Shown here: piece after piece, positions 1 through 8,582 of the stretch | How positions within the stretch are numbered: the stretch's first letter is position 1 | Layout: each line of letters begins with the position of its first letter | Source of the DNA: Paraburkholderia sp. BCC1886 | GTDB taxonomy: Bacteria > Pseudomonadota > Gammaproteobacteria > Burkholderiales > Burkholderiaceae | DNA length: 64,000 nucleotides | Assembly: GCF_900996245.1 (NCBI RefSeq) | Contig: NZ_CAAJGK010000011.1 | Coordinates: forward strand, 62,001 to 126,000 | Direction of reading: 5' to 3' | Position numbers and translations under genes: made by a program | Notes under the pieces: generated by a model | What the model was told of the DNA's origin: nothing | The model's database searches: none | Seen by the model: the letters and a program-made list of their open reading frames with translations, nothing else

Positions 1-228
1 ATTTCGCGCTCCTACGACAGTCTGGTCCTGCCGATTGAAATCCCGGCGACCACGGTGACGACGACCGCCTCCATGGAGTTCGGGACGGTCTACGACATCT
101 CGAAGTACGAAGGCAGCAACAAGACCTACCAGCGTGCCCGGGAGGCCTACGACCGCTTCGCTGAAATGATTGACCAACAACTGATGGCGCTCTGGACAGC
201 GGAGACCCAAGTGGAGGTGGCAGCATGA
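1..228 (+). CDS. parA: ParA-type partition ATPase, C-terminal end (partial)
   Basis: Only the last 75 codons are in the window; the gene enters from the left edge. The visible end carries the segment TVYDISKYEGSNKTYQRARE followed by an amphipathic helix, which is typical of the C-terminus of plasmid ParA/RepA partition ATPases. The Walker motifs lie upstream and cannot be checked. The stop codon overlaps the parB start in an ATGA, so the two are translated together. In the family, ParA drives segregation of a ParB-bound centromere. The identity is inferred from this tail and from the adjacent parB. Confidence 0.8.
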   Translation: MSRSYDSLVLPIEIPATTVTTTASMEFGTVYDISKYEGSNKTYQRAREAYDRFAEMIDQQLMALWTAETQVEVAA

Positions 229-1253
229 GTTTGAGAGACAAGCTGGCTGCGAAGAATGCAGCGATCGCCGTGGCATCTGAGAGCAACCAGGGCGTGGCGC
301 GCCCCAATGACGGCGCACCCAAGACGGCGCCCGGTCGCCTGTTGGAAGCTATGCCTATGCTGGCCGCCAAGGACAAGCAGCTGCAAGAGCTTCAGACGAC
401 CAACAGCGAACTGCGTGAGCAGCTCTCGAAGGCCGCACAGGCCGGCGCTGACCTCCCTCTCAAGCAACTCGTCGAAATCCCCGGTCGTCGTCGCAAGCTC
501 TCGAAGGAAGCCTACGTAGCGCTTCGGGAAAACCTGCGACACAACAAGCTGATCCACCCGGTGGTGGTGCGTAAGGCCGAGGGCGATACGTACGAGATCA
601 TCTCGGGTCACCATCGGGTCGACGCCTACCGTGAACTGGGCCGTGAGCAGATCCGCGCCGTGATCATGGACAGCTCTGAGGAAGAAGCCACGGACGGCGC
701 GTTCAACGTCAACCTCATTCAGTCCGGCTTGACTGACTACGAGAAGTATCTGGGCTTCCGGATCCGTCTGGAAAGAACGCCCGGAATGACGCAAGTGGAA
801 CTGGCTGAACAGACAGGGATTTCGACCGCCCTCGTCTCCTTCATCCTCCAATTCGATCAACTCCCGCCTGACGTGTTATCGATGGTGGAGGAGCGCCCTG
901 ACCTGCTGGGTGCGACGGCTGTTGCGGCTCTGGCCGGCTACGCGAAGGCGGGTAAATCCGAGCAGGTAGTGACGGCAGTACAGAAGCTGGCAGCGGGAGA
1001 AATCGACCAAGGTCAGGCCGTGAAGCTGGCTGGTGCCGAACCCCCGAAGCCGAAGAAGGTCTCCCCTCCCCCAGTCATGGAAAAGATCAAGGCAGGGAAA
1101 GCGACCTACTGCGAGATGCGTCGCGCGAAGAATGTGTTCCGGCTGGAGTTCAAGTCTGAGGATGAAGCCGAGCGAATCCACACGGCACTCAAGAAGCTGC
1201 TGGAAGACGAGGCGCTGGTGGCAAACACCGCTTCCGAAAAAGAAAGTGCTTAA
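225..1253 (+). CDS. parB: ParB/RepB-family centromere-binding partition protein
   Basis: 342 residues. Residues 82-145 form the ParB/Spo0J N-terminal CTP-binding domain, with IPGRRR at 85-90 and the box GHHR at 128-131. A helix-turn-helix (MTQVELAEQTGISTALVSF, about 188-206) follows and would bind parS. The C-terminus is lysine/glutamate-rich. It starts inside the parA stop (ATGA). Family members load on a centromere and work with ParA in segregation of low-copy plasmids or prophage-plasmids. The gene lies on the opposite strand to most phage genes nearby, and the rep-like gene follows it, so a plasmid-style maintenance cassette is the natural reading. Confidence 0.92.
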   Translation: MSLRDKLAAKNAAIAVASESNQGVARPNDGAPKTAPGRLLEAMPMLAAKDKQLQELQTTNSELREQLSKAAQAGADLPLKQLVEIPGRRRKLSKEAYVALRENLRHNKLIHPVVVRKAEGDTYEIISGHHRVDAYRELGREQIRAVIMDSSEEEATDGAFNVNLIQSGLTDYEKYLGFRIRLERTPGMTQVELAEQTGISTALVSFILQFDQLPPDVLSMVEERPDLLGATAVAALAGYAKAGKSEQVVTAVQKLAAGEIDQGQAVKLAGAEPPKPKKVSPPPVMEKIKAGKATYCEMRRAKNVFRLEFKSEDEAERIHTALKKLLEDEALVANTASEKESA

Positions 1254-1323
1254 CAATCAACGGGTTAAGTAGACTAAACAACGTTTTGGAGCAGGAAATG
1301 ACGTAATCGGGCTTCAGAAAGAC

Positions 1324-1354
1324 AAAGGCCCTCAGCTGGAAACTGAGGGCCTTT
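1324..1354 (+). terminator. hairpin after parB
   Basis: A perfect 12-bp inverted repeat, AAAGGCCCTCAG / CTGAGGGCCTTT, with a 7-nt loop CTGGAAA, 70 nt after the parB stop. It is symmetric and could end parAB transcripts. The loop is part of a repeated GCTGGAAAC sequence, so it may also be part of a centromere. Confidence 0.55.
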
Positions 1355-1404
1355 GCGTAGTGGGCTTGGCTGGAAACCTCGCACCACACTCCCCAGCTGG
1401 AAAC
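1335..1404 (+). repeat. three GCTGGAAAC direct repeats (possible parS or iterons)
   Basis: GCTGGAAAC occurs at 1335-1343, 1369-1377 and 1396-1404, all in the same orientation, in the 240-nt gap between parB and the rep-like gene. Spacing is 34 and 27 nt. Position next to parAB and rep suits a centromere or Rep-binding iterons, but the copies are short and the same 9-mer also appears near 24.3 kb and 63.7 kb. Confidence 0.4.
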
Positions 1405-1493
1405 TGGAAAGGGTACTTCTCTCAACCCGGAGTGTAGCGCAACGAGATCGACAGTCAAGCGAATTCAAGCCATTTGAACAATGGACGCTAGAC

Positions 1494-2585
1494 ATGTCTA
1501 TCGCGCAACCTCTCGTTGCTGGCGAGGGTGAAACACATCCTGCCGACTCAGAAGCCGTCGTGGCCTTCTATGCTGACGCTGTGAATCTGCCGTGGAAGAT
1601 CTTCCGCGCCACCTTCCGCGCGAACCACATTGACGCCCTGCCTCAGCGCGCTCGCGCGGTGCTCGCTGCCCTCGCCCGTACCGTTGATCAAGCCAAACCC
1701 TTTGCTGCCATCTTCGCCCGTCGAGAGCTCCTCACCGGCCGCGCAATGCAATCCATGCGCACCTTCTATCGCAGCCTGGATGATCTGGAATCGGCTGGGT
1801 TGATCGATCGTCGCCCCCAAGGTCGCTATGTCGAAGCCGGGCTCTTTGGTCGCGCTTATCTGCATCTCACCCAGCAAGCAGCAGAACTCCTAGGGCTGGT
1901 CGAGCCGCCCGTTGTACACGTACCAGCCGCAGAGCCTGTCTCTTTGACTAGCCCGTCTGCCACCGTGGCAGACGGTGGTATATATAAGGATCTTTCCCCT
2001 GCTTCTTCTCAAAAGAGACAACCGGGGCAAGTGCCTGCGGATCTTCAGCGCCTGCGGTCCCTGGGGTTTCTTGATTTCTTGATCTTCAAACTCATGCGAG
2101 AAGCACGTGAGCATGGCAAGCGCCTCTCGGATGTCGTGGAAGTCACGTGGCAACACCTCAAGGCTGCCCAACGTCCGATTTGCTATCTGCGCGCCCTGCT
2201 GCGCAACCCAGTCGACTTCTCGCACCTGCTCCGCCAAAAGACGCAGACGATCGTCGAAGTGCAGGCCAAGGTTATTGAGCAAGCCCACGGTGAACGTACG
2301 GCCCGGGAATGTGCAGGTCAGCGGTTTGTGGATGCTAGCGGCGAGACGACATACGTGGTCAGTGACGACGGGGACGCACTCACGGTTTTCAAGACGAGCG
2401 AAGGCGTGGGACGTCAGGCGGCGAACTGGAAAGCAGGCTTTGCGCATGCTCTGGCCGGTGGCTTCATCCGCAGGACCAGCGAGGTCAGTGTGGCCGCAAT
2501 GCCGACGGCAGCCGAAGCAGCGCGAGCACACCTCGCCAACCTGCGCGCGCGTCTCCGCGGCGGCATGGACGCATCGTCACACTGA
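1494..2585 (+). CDS. probable plasmid-type replication initiator (winged-helix protein)
   Basis: 363 residues from the ATG at 1494; an upstream in-frame extension exists but runs through the repeat region. Residues 20-140 look like a winged-helix DNA-binding domain (LPQRARAVLAALAR, then FYRSLDDLESAGLIDRRPQG as the recognition helix and wing). A linker with SPASSQKRQPGQ is followed by a helical domain (RSLGFLDFLIFKLMREAREH ... RPICYLRALLRNPVDF) of the kind seen in replication proteins of proteobacterial plasmids. It directly follows parAB, which strengthens the call. Family assignment is from memory of such proteins, not from a search; a transcription regulator is the main alternative. Confidence 0.6.
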   Translation: MSIAQPLVAGEGETHPADSEAVVAFYADAVNLPWKIFRATFRANHIDALPQRARAVLAALARTVDQAKPFAAIFARRELLTGRAMQSMRTFYRSLDDLESAGLIDRRPQGRYVEAGLFGRAYLHLTQQAAELLGLVEPPVVHVPAAEPVSLTSPSATVADGGIYKDLSPASSQKRQPGQVPADLQRLRSLGFLDFLIFKLMREAREHGKRLSDVVEVTWQHLKAAQRPICYLRALLRNPVDFSHLLRQKTQTIVEVQAKVIEQAHGERTARECAGQRFVDASGETTYVVSDDGDALTVFKTSEGVGRQAANWKAGFAHALAGGFIRRTSEVSVAAMPTAAEAARAHLANLRARLRGGMDASSH

Positions 2586-2987
2586 GTTTGAATGTCGGTA
2601 GCATGCGAACGATCCTGCATGCGGCAAGTTACGCGTGATGTAATCGCGGGGCGGGAACGGGACAGTGATCGTTTCTTTGTGTCCCACAGAAGTCATGCCC
2701 TGAAAAAGCGGGAACATCTCCTCCCACGAACCTGGCCTAGGCTCGAGCCTCCGTCCGAGTGGGTCGAGCATGATGATTTCTACCTCGAAGCTCACACGCC
2801 CTGAGCGATCATCTTTGATCCAAGGAACATACACCTCGACATGGCCGTCGTTGAAAACCGTGACTTCCATACCCTCGCGCCACTCGCATCCGTTATCGCC
2901 CCACCCATCGCCAAACCCCACCTGCCGCCAGATGTTCGAGTTGCCAGCAGGCGGTTTGCTGTCTGAGTAATGCGCCGTGTCTCCCAT
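2577..2987 (-). CDS. unknown 136-aa protein
   Basis: The start at 2987 is chosen because GGAGGATGAG directly precedes the ATG. The protein is rich in aromatic and charged residues (NIWRQVGFGDGWGDNGCEWREG) with a predicted beta-rich core (VTVFNDGHVEVYVPW) and a Gly/Pro-rich middle. No signal peptide or membrane segment is seen. It converges on the rep-like gene, the two 3' ends overlapping by 9 nt. It is the last - strand gene before the plasmid module. Function is not recognised. Confidence 0.65.
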   Translation of the reverse strand: MGDTAHYSDSKPPAGNSNIWRQVGFGDGWGDNGCEWREGMEVTVFNDGHVEVYVPWIKDDRSGRVSFEVEIIMLDPLGRRLEPRPGSWEEMFPLFQGMTSVGHKETITVPFPPRDYITRNLPHAGSFACYRHSNSV

Positions 2988-3057
2988 CTCATCCTCCGAT
3001 CTCGTGACCACCTCGTTAGACCACCCGCAGAAGTCTAGGAGCCGAGCCGCCACCAAG

Positions 3058-3100
3058 CAAAAAAAGAAAGACGGCATACGGCCCGGTCCGAAGACCGGGA
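3058..3100 (-). terminator. intrinsic terminator
   Basis: On the - strand CCCGGTC-TTCG-GACCGGG is followed by GTATGCCGTC and then a T-rich run. It lies just after the lipoprotein gene that ends at 3115. One of several terminators with this ATGCCGTC tail. Confidence 0.8.
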
Positions 3101-3114
3101 TCTCATATCTGCGA

Positions 3115-3378
3115 TCAGTAGTTCATCGGCTGGGTGATGACGACGTTCCCAGAAACCCACATCTGACGTCGGGTCTTCTTTTCGGTGAACGCAAATCCGC
3201 CACCCTGTAACTCCTTGATGGGGCCGATCGTGTCGTACCGCTGACTGTCGCTCTGGAGTGATACCACCACAGTGCCAGTCGCTTGATCGGCAGCTGGAGT
3301 GCTCGGTTCAGCTGCGTGCGAGCAACCGAGCATTAGCGCACCAGAAATCGCCACCATCCACGTTTTTAGAATCTTCAT
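3115..3378 (-). CDS. small predicted lipoprotein
   Basis: 87 residues. Residues 1-20 form a lipoprotein signal peptide: MKILK, a hydrophobic stretch (WMVAISGALMLG) and a lipobox ending at Cys19 (MLGC). The mature part starts with a Ser/Ala/Pro-rich linker and has a short beta-rich domain (GTVVVSLQSDSQRYDTIGPI). GGAGAG precedes the ATG. A phage-encoded envelope lipoprotein could serve lysis or superinfection exclusion; this is inference only. Confidence 0.7.
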   Translation of the reverse strand: MKILKTWMVAISGALMLGCSHAAEPSTPAADQATGTVVVSLQSDSQRYDTIGPIKELQGGGFAFTEKKTRRQMWVSGNVVITQPMNY

Positions 3379-3420
3379 CTCTCCGTCCTGTTGAGTAATT
3401 TCGAAGTGATTTCTTGCCAG

Positions 3421-3873
3421 TTAAAGCGCCAGCTGGATCGAAGTCTTGAAGTGCCGGATACACACGTCGAACTCGTTCTCAATCCCTGCCTTGAAATCGA
3501 GCGTCAGGCTCACGCCGAGTACAAGGTGGACTCGCCATTCGGCAGCGATATGTTCGGGAGCACGCTGCAGCGTCGCGATCTTGTGCTCGATCTCTTTGGC
3601 AAACTCCGTCGCGCGTTCTTGGTTATACGTCGTTCGCTCGTAGCCGCTTTCCGTCGATTCAAAGCTCGGAATGCCATCTTCGAGCAGCGCGGCAAGATAG
3701 CTCATGAATCGGTCCGACTGCACACCGGTAATCACAAACGCACCGGCGTCGTGATCGAAGGTGACGGTCTCGCTGAAGTCTTCTTCGCGTTTGCTGATGA
3801 GCGGCCGGAAGGCATTCACAATCTGCGCATAGAAGCGCGGGTAGATGACCTCCTTGTTTCGGATATTGCTCAT
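3421..3873 (-). CDS. unknown 150-aa protein
   Basis: The start at 3873 overlaps the stop of the upstream gene as ATGA, indicating coupled translation. The protein (MSNIRNKEVIYPRFYAQIVN...) is mixed alpha/beta with a helical middle (NQERATEFAKEIEHKIATLQ) and a C-terminal strand pair (VHLVLGVSLTLDF). No catalytic motif, signal peptide or membrane segment is seen. Not recognised. Confidence 0.65.
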   Translation of the reverse strand: MSNIRNKEVIYPRFYAQIVNAFRPLISKREEDFSETVTFDHDAGAFVITGVQSDRFMSYLAALLEDGIPSFESTESGYERTTYNQERATEFAKEIEHKIATLQRAPEHIAAEWRVHLVLGVSLTLDFKAGIENEFDVCIRHFKTSIQLAL

Positions 3874-4112
3874 TCGCTTTCCCCGATCGAACTCTCTGCA
3901 TCGTTGAAGAAATGCTCGATCTCGTTCGCCACCCAATCCCAGTAACCCGTAATCGTCGATTGTTCTTCGACGGCCGTGCGCCATGCACTACGCGGATAGT
4001 GGGGATGTTCGAAGTCATAGGTCGTGGCGAGCACATAACCCGAGACATGTCGTTCGTGGTCCAACTCTTCGAGCTTCTTGGTTTGTGCTGCAACTTGTTC
4101 TTGTGGTGACAT
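3870..4112 (-). CDS. unknown 80-aa acidic protein
   Basis: 80 residues starting MSPQEQVAAQTKKLEELDHE. GGAAAGGGC precedes the ATG. The N-terminal third is helical; the remainder is rich in aromatic residues (GYVLATTYDFEHPHYPRSAW) and the tail is acidic. Its stop overlaps the start of the next gene. No known family recognised. Confidence 0.6.
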   Translation of the reverse strand: MSPQEQVAAQTKKLEELDHERHVSGYVLATTYDFEHPHYPRSAWRTAVEEQSTITGYWDWVANEIEHFFNDAESSIGESE

Positions 4113-4141
4113 GCCCTTTCCTTTTTCGTTAGTGATGCTTA

Positions 4142-4666
4142 TTAGTTCACTTTGTACCGTTCGATGTCACGCAAGGGGAGGGGACCTACGGGATGCCCTG
4201 AACCGAGGCCGGCGATCTCGCGCAGGAGGCGTAGGTAGTTCGTGTCGATCTCTTCCACTACACACCACGCGAAGAACGCAGCCGGCCTGATGAGACCGGT
4301 CGCGCTATCTGAGTTACGCCAATCACGCAGGTCCTTTCGGATCTGGTGAATGCGTGCGCCACTGATCGTCACGATGTTCGAGAGTGCGATGTCCTTCGCA
4401 TCGAATGTGGTTAGAACGTCGTTGTCGTCCAACCCGTTCTCGGGTGGCACCACGCCATTGATCAGGCAGCAGGCCATCAGGCTCGTCCAGTACGACATGT
4501 CCAGGTAAGGCGCCAACTTGAGGATCTGGCGGGAGGCGCCAACCACCTCGTTGACGCTCGCGCTGGGGAGTTGCGAGTTAAGCGAGCGCAGCTTCTGGTG
4601 GGTTAAATCGGGATTCAGCACGTCTTTGCACATCTCACACAGTTCATTAAGGGATTGGTTACGCAT
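4142..4666 (-). CDS. unknown 174-aa protein
   Basis: The start at 4666 is favoured over an ATG 24 nt upstream because AAGGAATTCCGAC precedes it. The protein is helical (MRNQSLNELCEMCKDVLNPD ...) with a CxxC in the first helix and a hydrophobic segment SYWTSLMACCLINGVV too polar to be a confident membrane helix. No family recognised. It lies downstream of the helicase gene. Confidence 0.6.
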   Translation of the reverse strand: MRNQSLNELCEMCKDVLNPDLTHQKLRSLNSQLPSASVNEVVGASRQILKLAPYLDMSYWTSLMACCLINGVVPPENGLDDNDVLTTFDAKDIALSNIVTISGARIHQIRKDLRDWRNSDSATGLIRPAAFFAWCVVEEIDTNYLRLLREIAGLGSGHPVGPLPLRDIERYKVN

Positions 4667-4781
4667 GTCGGAATTCCTTCGTTCGGGCATAAACGCGACT
4701 AACCGTCTGCGCCCGAACCCACCCGCAGGGGCAGGTACGAGGCAGAACGTTTAGCAGGGCAGGGGGTAGTGAAGGCTTACA

Positions 4782-6323
4782 TCAGATGCGAGCGTGTACG
4801 GTCTGCGTGCCGAAGGTCAGTGCACGGGTCCGCATGAGCTCAATCTTCCGTTCGTGATACGTCATGTGCTTGGGTTGGTCTTCGTTGACGAAGTAGACCC
4901 ACTCCGGCGTGCGACCATCCTTCATCTTGCGAAGGCGACCGAAGCACTGCAGGTTCGCAACCACGCTCGACACCGCGGTCGTCATGATGTTGAGCGTGAG
5001 CTGCGGGATGTCGATGGCAGTGCCCGCCGAGATAATCGTGGTGACGCGAATGTCCGCTTCAATCACGTTCTCGAACGGATCTTCCTCGACGTAACGCCGC
5101 ACGTCCTTTTCGGGATAGACCTCTTTCAACCACGCGACGAGCCGCGTGCACAGATCGACCGACGCACAGAAAATGATGCACTTGTCACCCGGCAGATACT
5201 TCTTGAGATACTTCTGCTTCATGACGTCGTTGATCAGTTCCATGTACCCCTGCAGCATGTCGGGATAGTTGATGATCGACTGCTCGAAGAGGTTGTGCGA
5301 ATAGAACCCTGTCATGCGGTCCTCGCACTTGATCAGCTCCGGATCGTTGAACCGATAAAAGAGGGCGGTGACCGCAGCGTACTTATCGTAAGCCGGCCCC
5401 AAGTGCTGATCCTTCTTCGGATACGCGATCTCCTGCATCCGTTTGATGAAGAGGTCTTCTTTCGTCAGCGTGGCCGAGAGCGAGAGGGAGCGCTCACAGT
5501 GCGTGTGCAGATCAATCAGGAAGTGCCGATGAAATTCTTCGTGCACCTCATCGATCAGTCGAATACCCGCACCGAGCGTGCCCAGCAACTCTTGAGGTCG
5601 ACAGGCGTAGCCGAGATCGAGCGACTCATCGCCACGCATCTTGAAAAACTTCATCCAGTCTGCGATCAACTCGCTACTGATCAGGATGATCTTGCTCGTG
5701 ATAAGATCCTCGACCCCCATCTCAAGGAGTGCACGCAAATGCACACCCTTGCGGATCATCATCAGGTCCTCGATGGCGATGTCGTAGACCTCCCGGATTT
5801 CATCACGCCATTTGTCGAGATACTTCGGTGCCACCATGATGCAGGGACGCAGGCCGAGGCGACTCACGCCAATTAAGGACGTCACGCCTTTCCCCTTCCC
5901 CGTCTGGAAGTCAATGAGCTTCGAGACGGGGAAGGGTTGCATCACGTACTCAATCCCTTTCTCCTGATAGTCGTAGAGTTCCCGCTCCTCGGTCCACATC
6001 TTGGAGATCGGAAGCTCAACGCGAACAGGTTCCGGCACCGGAACGTGCTCGACTTCTACCAGCGAGCCTTTGAGCTGGTAATAGCCAAGTTCTTCCTGGA
6101 ACTGCCTGAGCGTGTTGATGTGAAAACGGTATTCCCCCGTGTTGTCGCAGTACGTCGCGAAAACGGGAGGGGCTTTCTGTGGCTTCTTCGCATACGGAGA
6201 AGGCTTTCGTGTGAGCGGTGCCACAAACTGCCTGGCGAACGCCGTGACCGCGGGACGACCGCGGGGCGTCACCCGACTCACACTGAAATGATGAGTGTGT
6301 ATTCGGATTAAAAGCTCAGCCAT
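4782..6323 (-). CDS. SF2 DExH-box helicase
   Basis: 513 residues. Motif I is TGKGKG (141-146), preceded by a Q-motif-like FQ; motif II is DEVH (258-261); motif III is SAT (283-285); motif VI is QCFGRLRK (459-466). About 130 N-terminal residues come before the helicase core. Such single-chain SF2 helicases (UvsW-like) act in branch migration and replication restart in large phages. It lies downstream of the RNA polymerase beta and beta' C genes on the same strand; I recall a helicase in the corresponding place in phiKZ (near gp75). The ATG has only a weak ribosome site. Confidence 0.88.
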   Translation of the reverse strand: MAELLIRIHTHHFSVSRVTPRGRPAVTAFARQFVAPLTRKPSPYAKKPQKAPPVFATYCDNTGEYRFHINTLRQFQEELGYYQLKGSLVEVEHVPVPEPVRVELPISKMWTEERELYDYQEKGIEYVMQPFPVSKLIDFQTGKGKGVTSLIGVSRLGLRPCIMVAPKYLDKWRDEIREVYDIAIEDLMMIRKGVHLRALLEMGVEDLITSKIILISSELIADWMKFFKMRGDESLDLGYACRPQELLGTLGAGIRLIDEVHEEFHRHFLIDLHTHCERSLSLSATLTKEDLFIKRMQEIAYPKKDQHLGPAYDKYAAVTALFYRFNDPELIKCEDRMTGFYSHNLFEQSIINYPDMLQGYMELINDVMKQKYLKKYLPGDKCIIFCASVDLCTRLVAWLKEVYPEKDVRRYVEEDPFENVIEADIRVTTIISAGTAIDIPQLTLNIMTTAVSSVVANLQCFGRLRKMKDGRTPEWVYFVNEDQPKHMTYHERKIELMRTRALTFGTQTVHARI

Positions 6324-6382
6324 ACGTCACCGGGTCATTAAGAAAAGGGGAGGGGACACCAGGTCGGTGTCCCATTGCATTA

Positions 6383-6487
6383 CTAGCTCAGGGCGAATTG
6401 AATCACTCGCCAAAGCAAGCCGAGGGCAATCACGACGGCGAGAATCACCCGCGGGTCGAGGTCGATGTGTCGTCCTCGATACTTCAT
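6383..6487 (-). CDS. 34-aa single-pass membrane peptide
   Basis: A short gene whose ATG overlaps the stop of the RNA polymerase beta' gene as ATGA. The peptide has a basic start (MKYRGRHIDLDPR) and one hydrophobic helix (VILAVVIALGLLWRVIQFAL) to its end. Coupling to a polymerase gene makes random occurrence less likely. It would be expected in the inner membrane. Function unknown. Confidence 0.55.
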   Translation of the reverse strand: MKYRGRHIDLDPRVILAVVIALGLLWRVIQFALS

Positions 6488-8514
6488 CGCCGCATACGAT
6501 CTTCGTATTCGAAGACTTCCCGTGGGACTAGCAAAGCATCGAAGGGATGCGGGATGCGATTCTTGCTGATGTAGCTGATGGGATCCGTGAGCGTTTCGCG
6601 GTGGTCTTCGAAGGCCATCGCCGCAGACAGGGAGCGATGCAGCATCGTCTGCGACATCACGCCCAAGCCCTGATCGGTCCACGGCTTCGGCAACGAGTAA
6701 TCGCCGCTTTCCGCCGAGACGATCATCGCCTCGAGCATCACCACGTCGAGCACGGTCAAGTTCACGTCGAGCTTGCTGTTGACCAGATCGTAGAGCTCGA
6801 TCAGGGCATCGTTGGGCTTCACGTTCTTGTCGCGCTCTTGCATCATCTTCACGCTCGACTCGAGCATCTTGGCGATGTCGCGTGAGTGATCCGACATGTT
6901 GAAGTGTTTGAGCGGCAGTGCCAGAATCGGCAGCGACCAGTCCCAGTCGGTCATATCGACGACGTAGTTGTTTTCGGAGTTGATCCGATATCCCACGCGC
7001 CGGATGTGATGCAACAGCGAGTGCGTCATCGACGCCTTACGTCCACTGATCGTCGTGATGACATCGGTGCCGTGCGATTCCCCTTCCTTGCCCACCACGA
7101 GACCGATCGCCTCGACAGCGGAGAACCGCGTGATGTTCAGGTTGTCGACGGAATCGATTTCATTGACGTCGTTGATGTTCGGCACGGACTCCGCAGCGAT
7201 GATCAGCTTCACGGGATTGGCCTTCAGGCGATCTGCCATCAGATAGGAGTTGTCGTCCGACCCGACTCGCAGATACAACTTGTCGCCGTCACTTAGGACG
7301 ATTGCTTCGATGTTCGCGGAGCTGTCCAAGTGCTTCACGGACAACACGGCCTGCGACGACTTCTCAGTCAGCAACATGCAACACATGTGACCGATGTTCG
7401 TGTAATCCGGCACCGAGTTCGCCAGCTCACCAAAGCAGGTTGCGCACACGCCGACAGGGTCAGGATGTGCACAGGCCATCACTGACCGAATCTTCAGGCG
7501 CTGGTTAATCAGCTCCTTGCTGCTTCGGCGCACGACCTTGAGCGTGTTCGTCTCCTCATCCAGATAGAACTTGCCGGCCAGTCGTCCGAGATCGGCCTCA
7601 CGCACCGGGAAGGTCACGTACTGCTGCGACCCACAATCACCCCGGTGCAAATTCTGCACGTTCATCGACATCAGCTGTAGACGACGGGAGAAATACTCGG
7701 CCTGCTGCAACGGCGACTTCGAGAAGATGAGCGACTTCGCGGCCGAGCGAGATTCGATCAGCGAGTCACGGAAGTTGCGCAGCCCTTCCGTGTAGTTGCG
7801 CACGATCGCGTGATCAAACACGTTCGAATCGATATCCGTCAGCTTGCCGCGCGCCACGACGCACTGGAGCAACTGATCGAACTTCACGGTCCCGGCCAGT
7901 GCGGCGCGCGAGAGCGGGTTATTCGGGAACTCGGCCGGATCCTTGATGACCTTGCCTGCCTGGGTATAGGCTTCATCGAGCATGCGGTCCGTGACCTTGT
8001 CCGCCGCCACCTGTACGAGTGGCATCCGTGCTTCGACCACCTTGGGATGATCGAGCATCTGCACGAAGTCGACGACGTCCAGCGACACCACATATTCTTC
8101 GGTCTTATACGTCAGATCGTTGTACATGTGGTTCATGATCTCGTAGGTCATCTTCGCGAGATCATCGAGCGTCACCGCCCGACCATTGCTGTCATTCACG
8201 ACCAGCAGCGTTGTGTTTTCATTCGGCAGGCAATACACATCAAATACATCCCACACCACACTGGCCAGAAGTTCCAGATGGGTGTTCGATCCGAGTCGCT
8301 TGCCGTTCAGGATCGTGTCAACGTGATGCTTCTTGAGCAGGGGCGTGTTCGGATAACGGCGATGGAAGTCCCACGCGTAGGACGAGTAGACCGTACCTCT
8401 GTGATTCACTTCCATTTCGCCATCATCGAAAACCAGAATGAATCGCCCAACGAGCGATCCCCAAAGATCTTCGGTTGTCATGCCCAGCAATGTTCTTGCG
8501 GCTATGCGACGCAT
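6484..8514 (-). CDS. phage non-virion RNA polymerase, beta' C-terminal subunit
   Basis: 676 residues. The start at 8514 is chosen because ACAAGGAAAAAAC precedes it; an in-frame extension reaches into the upstream gene. It carries the beta' zinc ligands Cys294, Cys348, Cys357 and Cys360 (CAHPDPVGVCATCFGEL) and the segment FSRRLQLMSMNVQNLHRGDCG-like at 275-295, which matches the trigger-loop-proximal RRLVDVAQ...DCG region of bacterial beta'. In phiKZ-type phages this subunit (gp74) joins the separately encoded beta' N-terminal subunit to make a sigma-independent polymerase that transcribes phage genes. The beta C gene is directly upstream, as in phiKZ. Confidence 0.93.
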   Translation of the reverse strand: MRRIAARTLLGMTTEDLWGSLVGRFILVFDDGEMEVNHRGTVYSSYAWDFHRRYPNTPLLKKHHVDTILNGKRLGSNTHLELLASVVWDVFDVYCLPNENTTLLVVNDSNGRAVTLDDLAKMTYEIMNHMYNDLTYKTEEYVVSLDVVDFVQMLDHPKVVEARMPLVQVAADKVTDRMLDEAYTQAGKVIKDPAEFPNNPLSRAALAGTVKFDQLLQCVVARGKLTDIDSNVFDHAIVRNYTEGLRNFRDSLIESRSAAKSLIFSKSPLQQAEYFSRRLQLMSMNVQNLHRGDCGSQQYVTFPVREADLGRLAGKFYLDEETNTLKVVRRSSKELINQRLKIRSVMACAHPDPVGVCATCFGELANSVPDYTNIGHMCCMLLTEKSSQAVLSVKHLDSSANIEAIVLSDGDKLYLRVGSDDNSYLMADRLKANPVKLIIAAESVPNINDVNEIDSVDNLNITRFSAVEAIGLVVGKEGESHGTDVITTISGRKASMTHSLLHHIRRVGYRINSENNYVVDMTDWDWSLPILALPLKHFNMSDHSRDIAKMLESSVKMMQERDKNVKPNDALIELYDLVNSKLDVNLTVLDVVMLEAMIVSAESGDYSLPKPWTDQGLGVMSQTMLHRSLSAAMAFEDHRETLTDPISYISKNRIPHPFDALLVPREVFEYEDRMRR

Positions 8515-8582
8515 TGTTTTTTCCTTGTTTGGGTCGTAACGCGCTTCAGGTGAGGGCAACCCGAAGCGCGACAGGACCGGTC

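Noticed and set aside
1989..2000. TATATAAGG as a promoter inside the rep-like gene
   Set aside because: Lies within a continuous coding frame on the + strand and does not have the CAC end of the promoter-like motif.
4794..5876. Long + strand open frame opposite the helicase
   Set aside because: Antisense shadow of a gene with clear helicase motifs; composition is His/Arg/Asp-rich and not protein-like.
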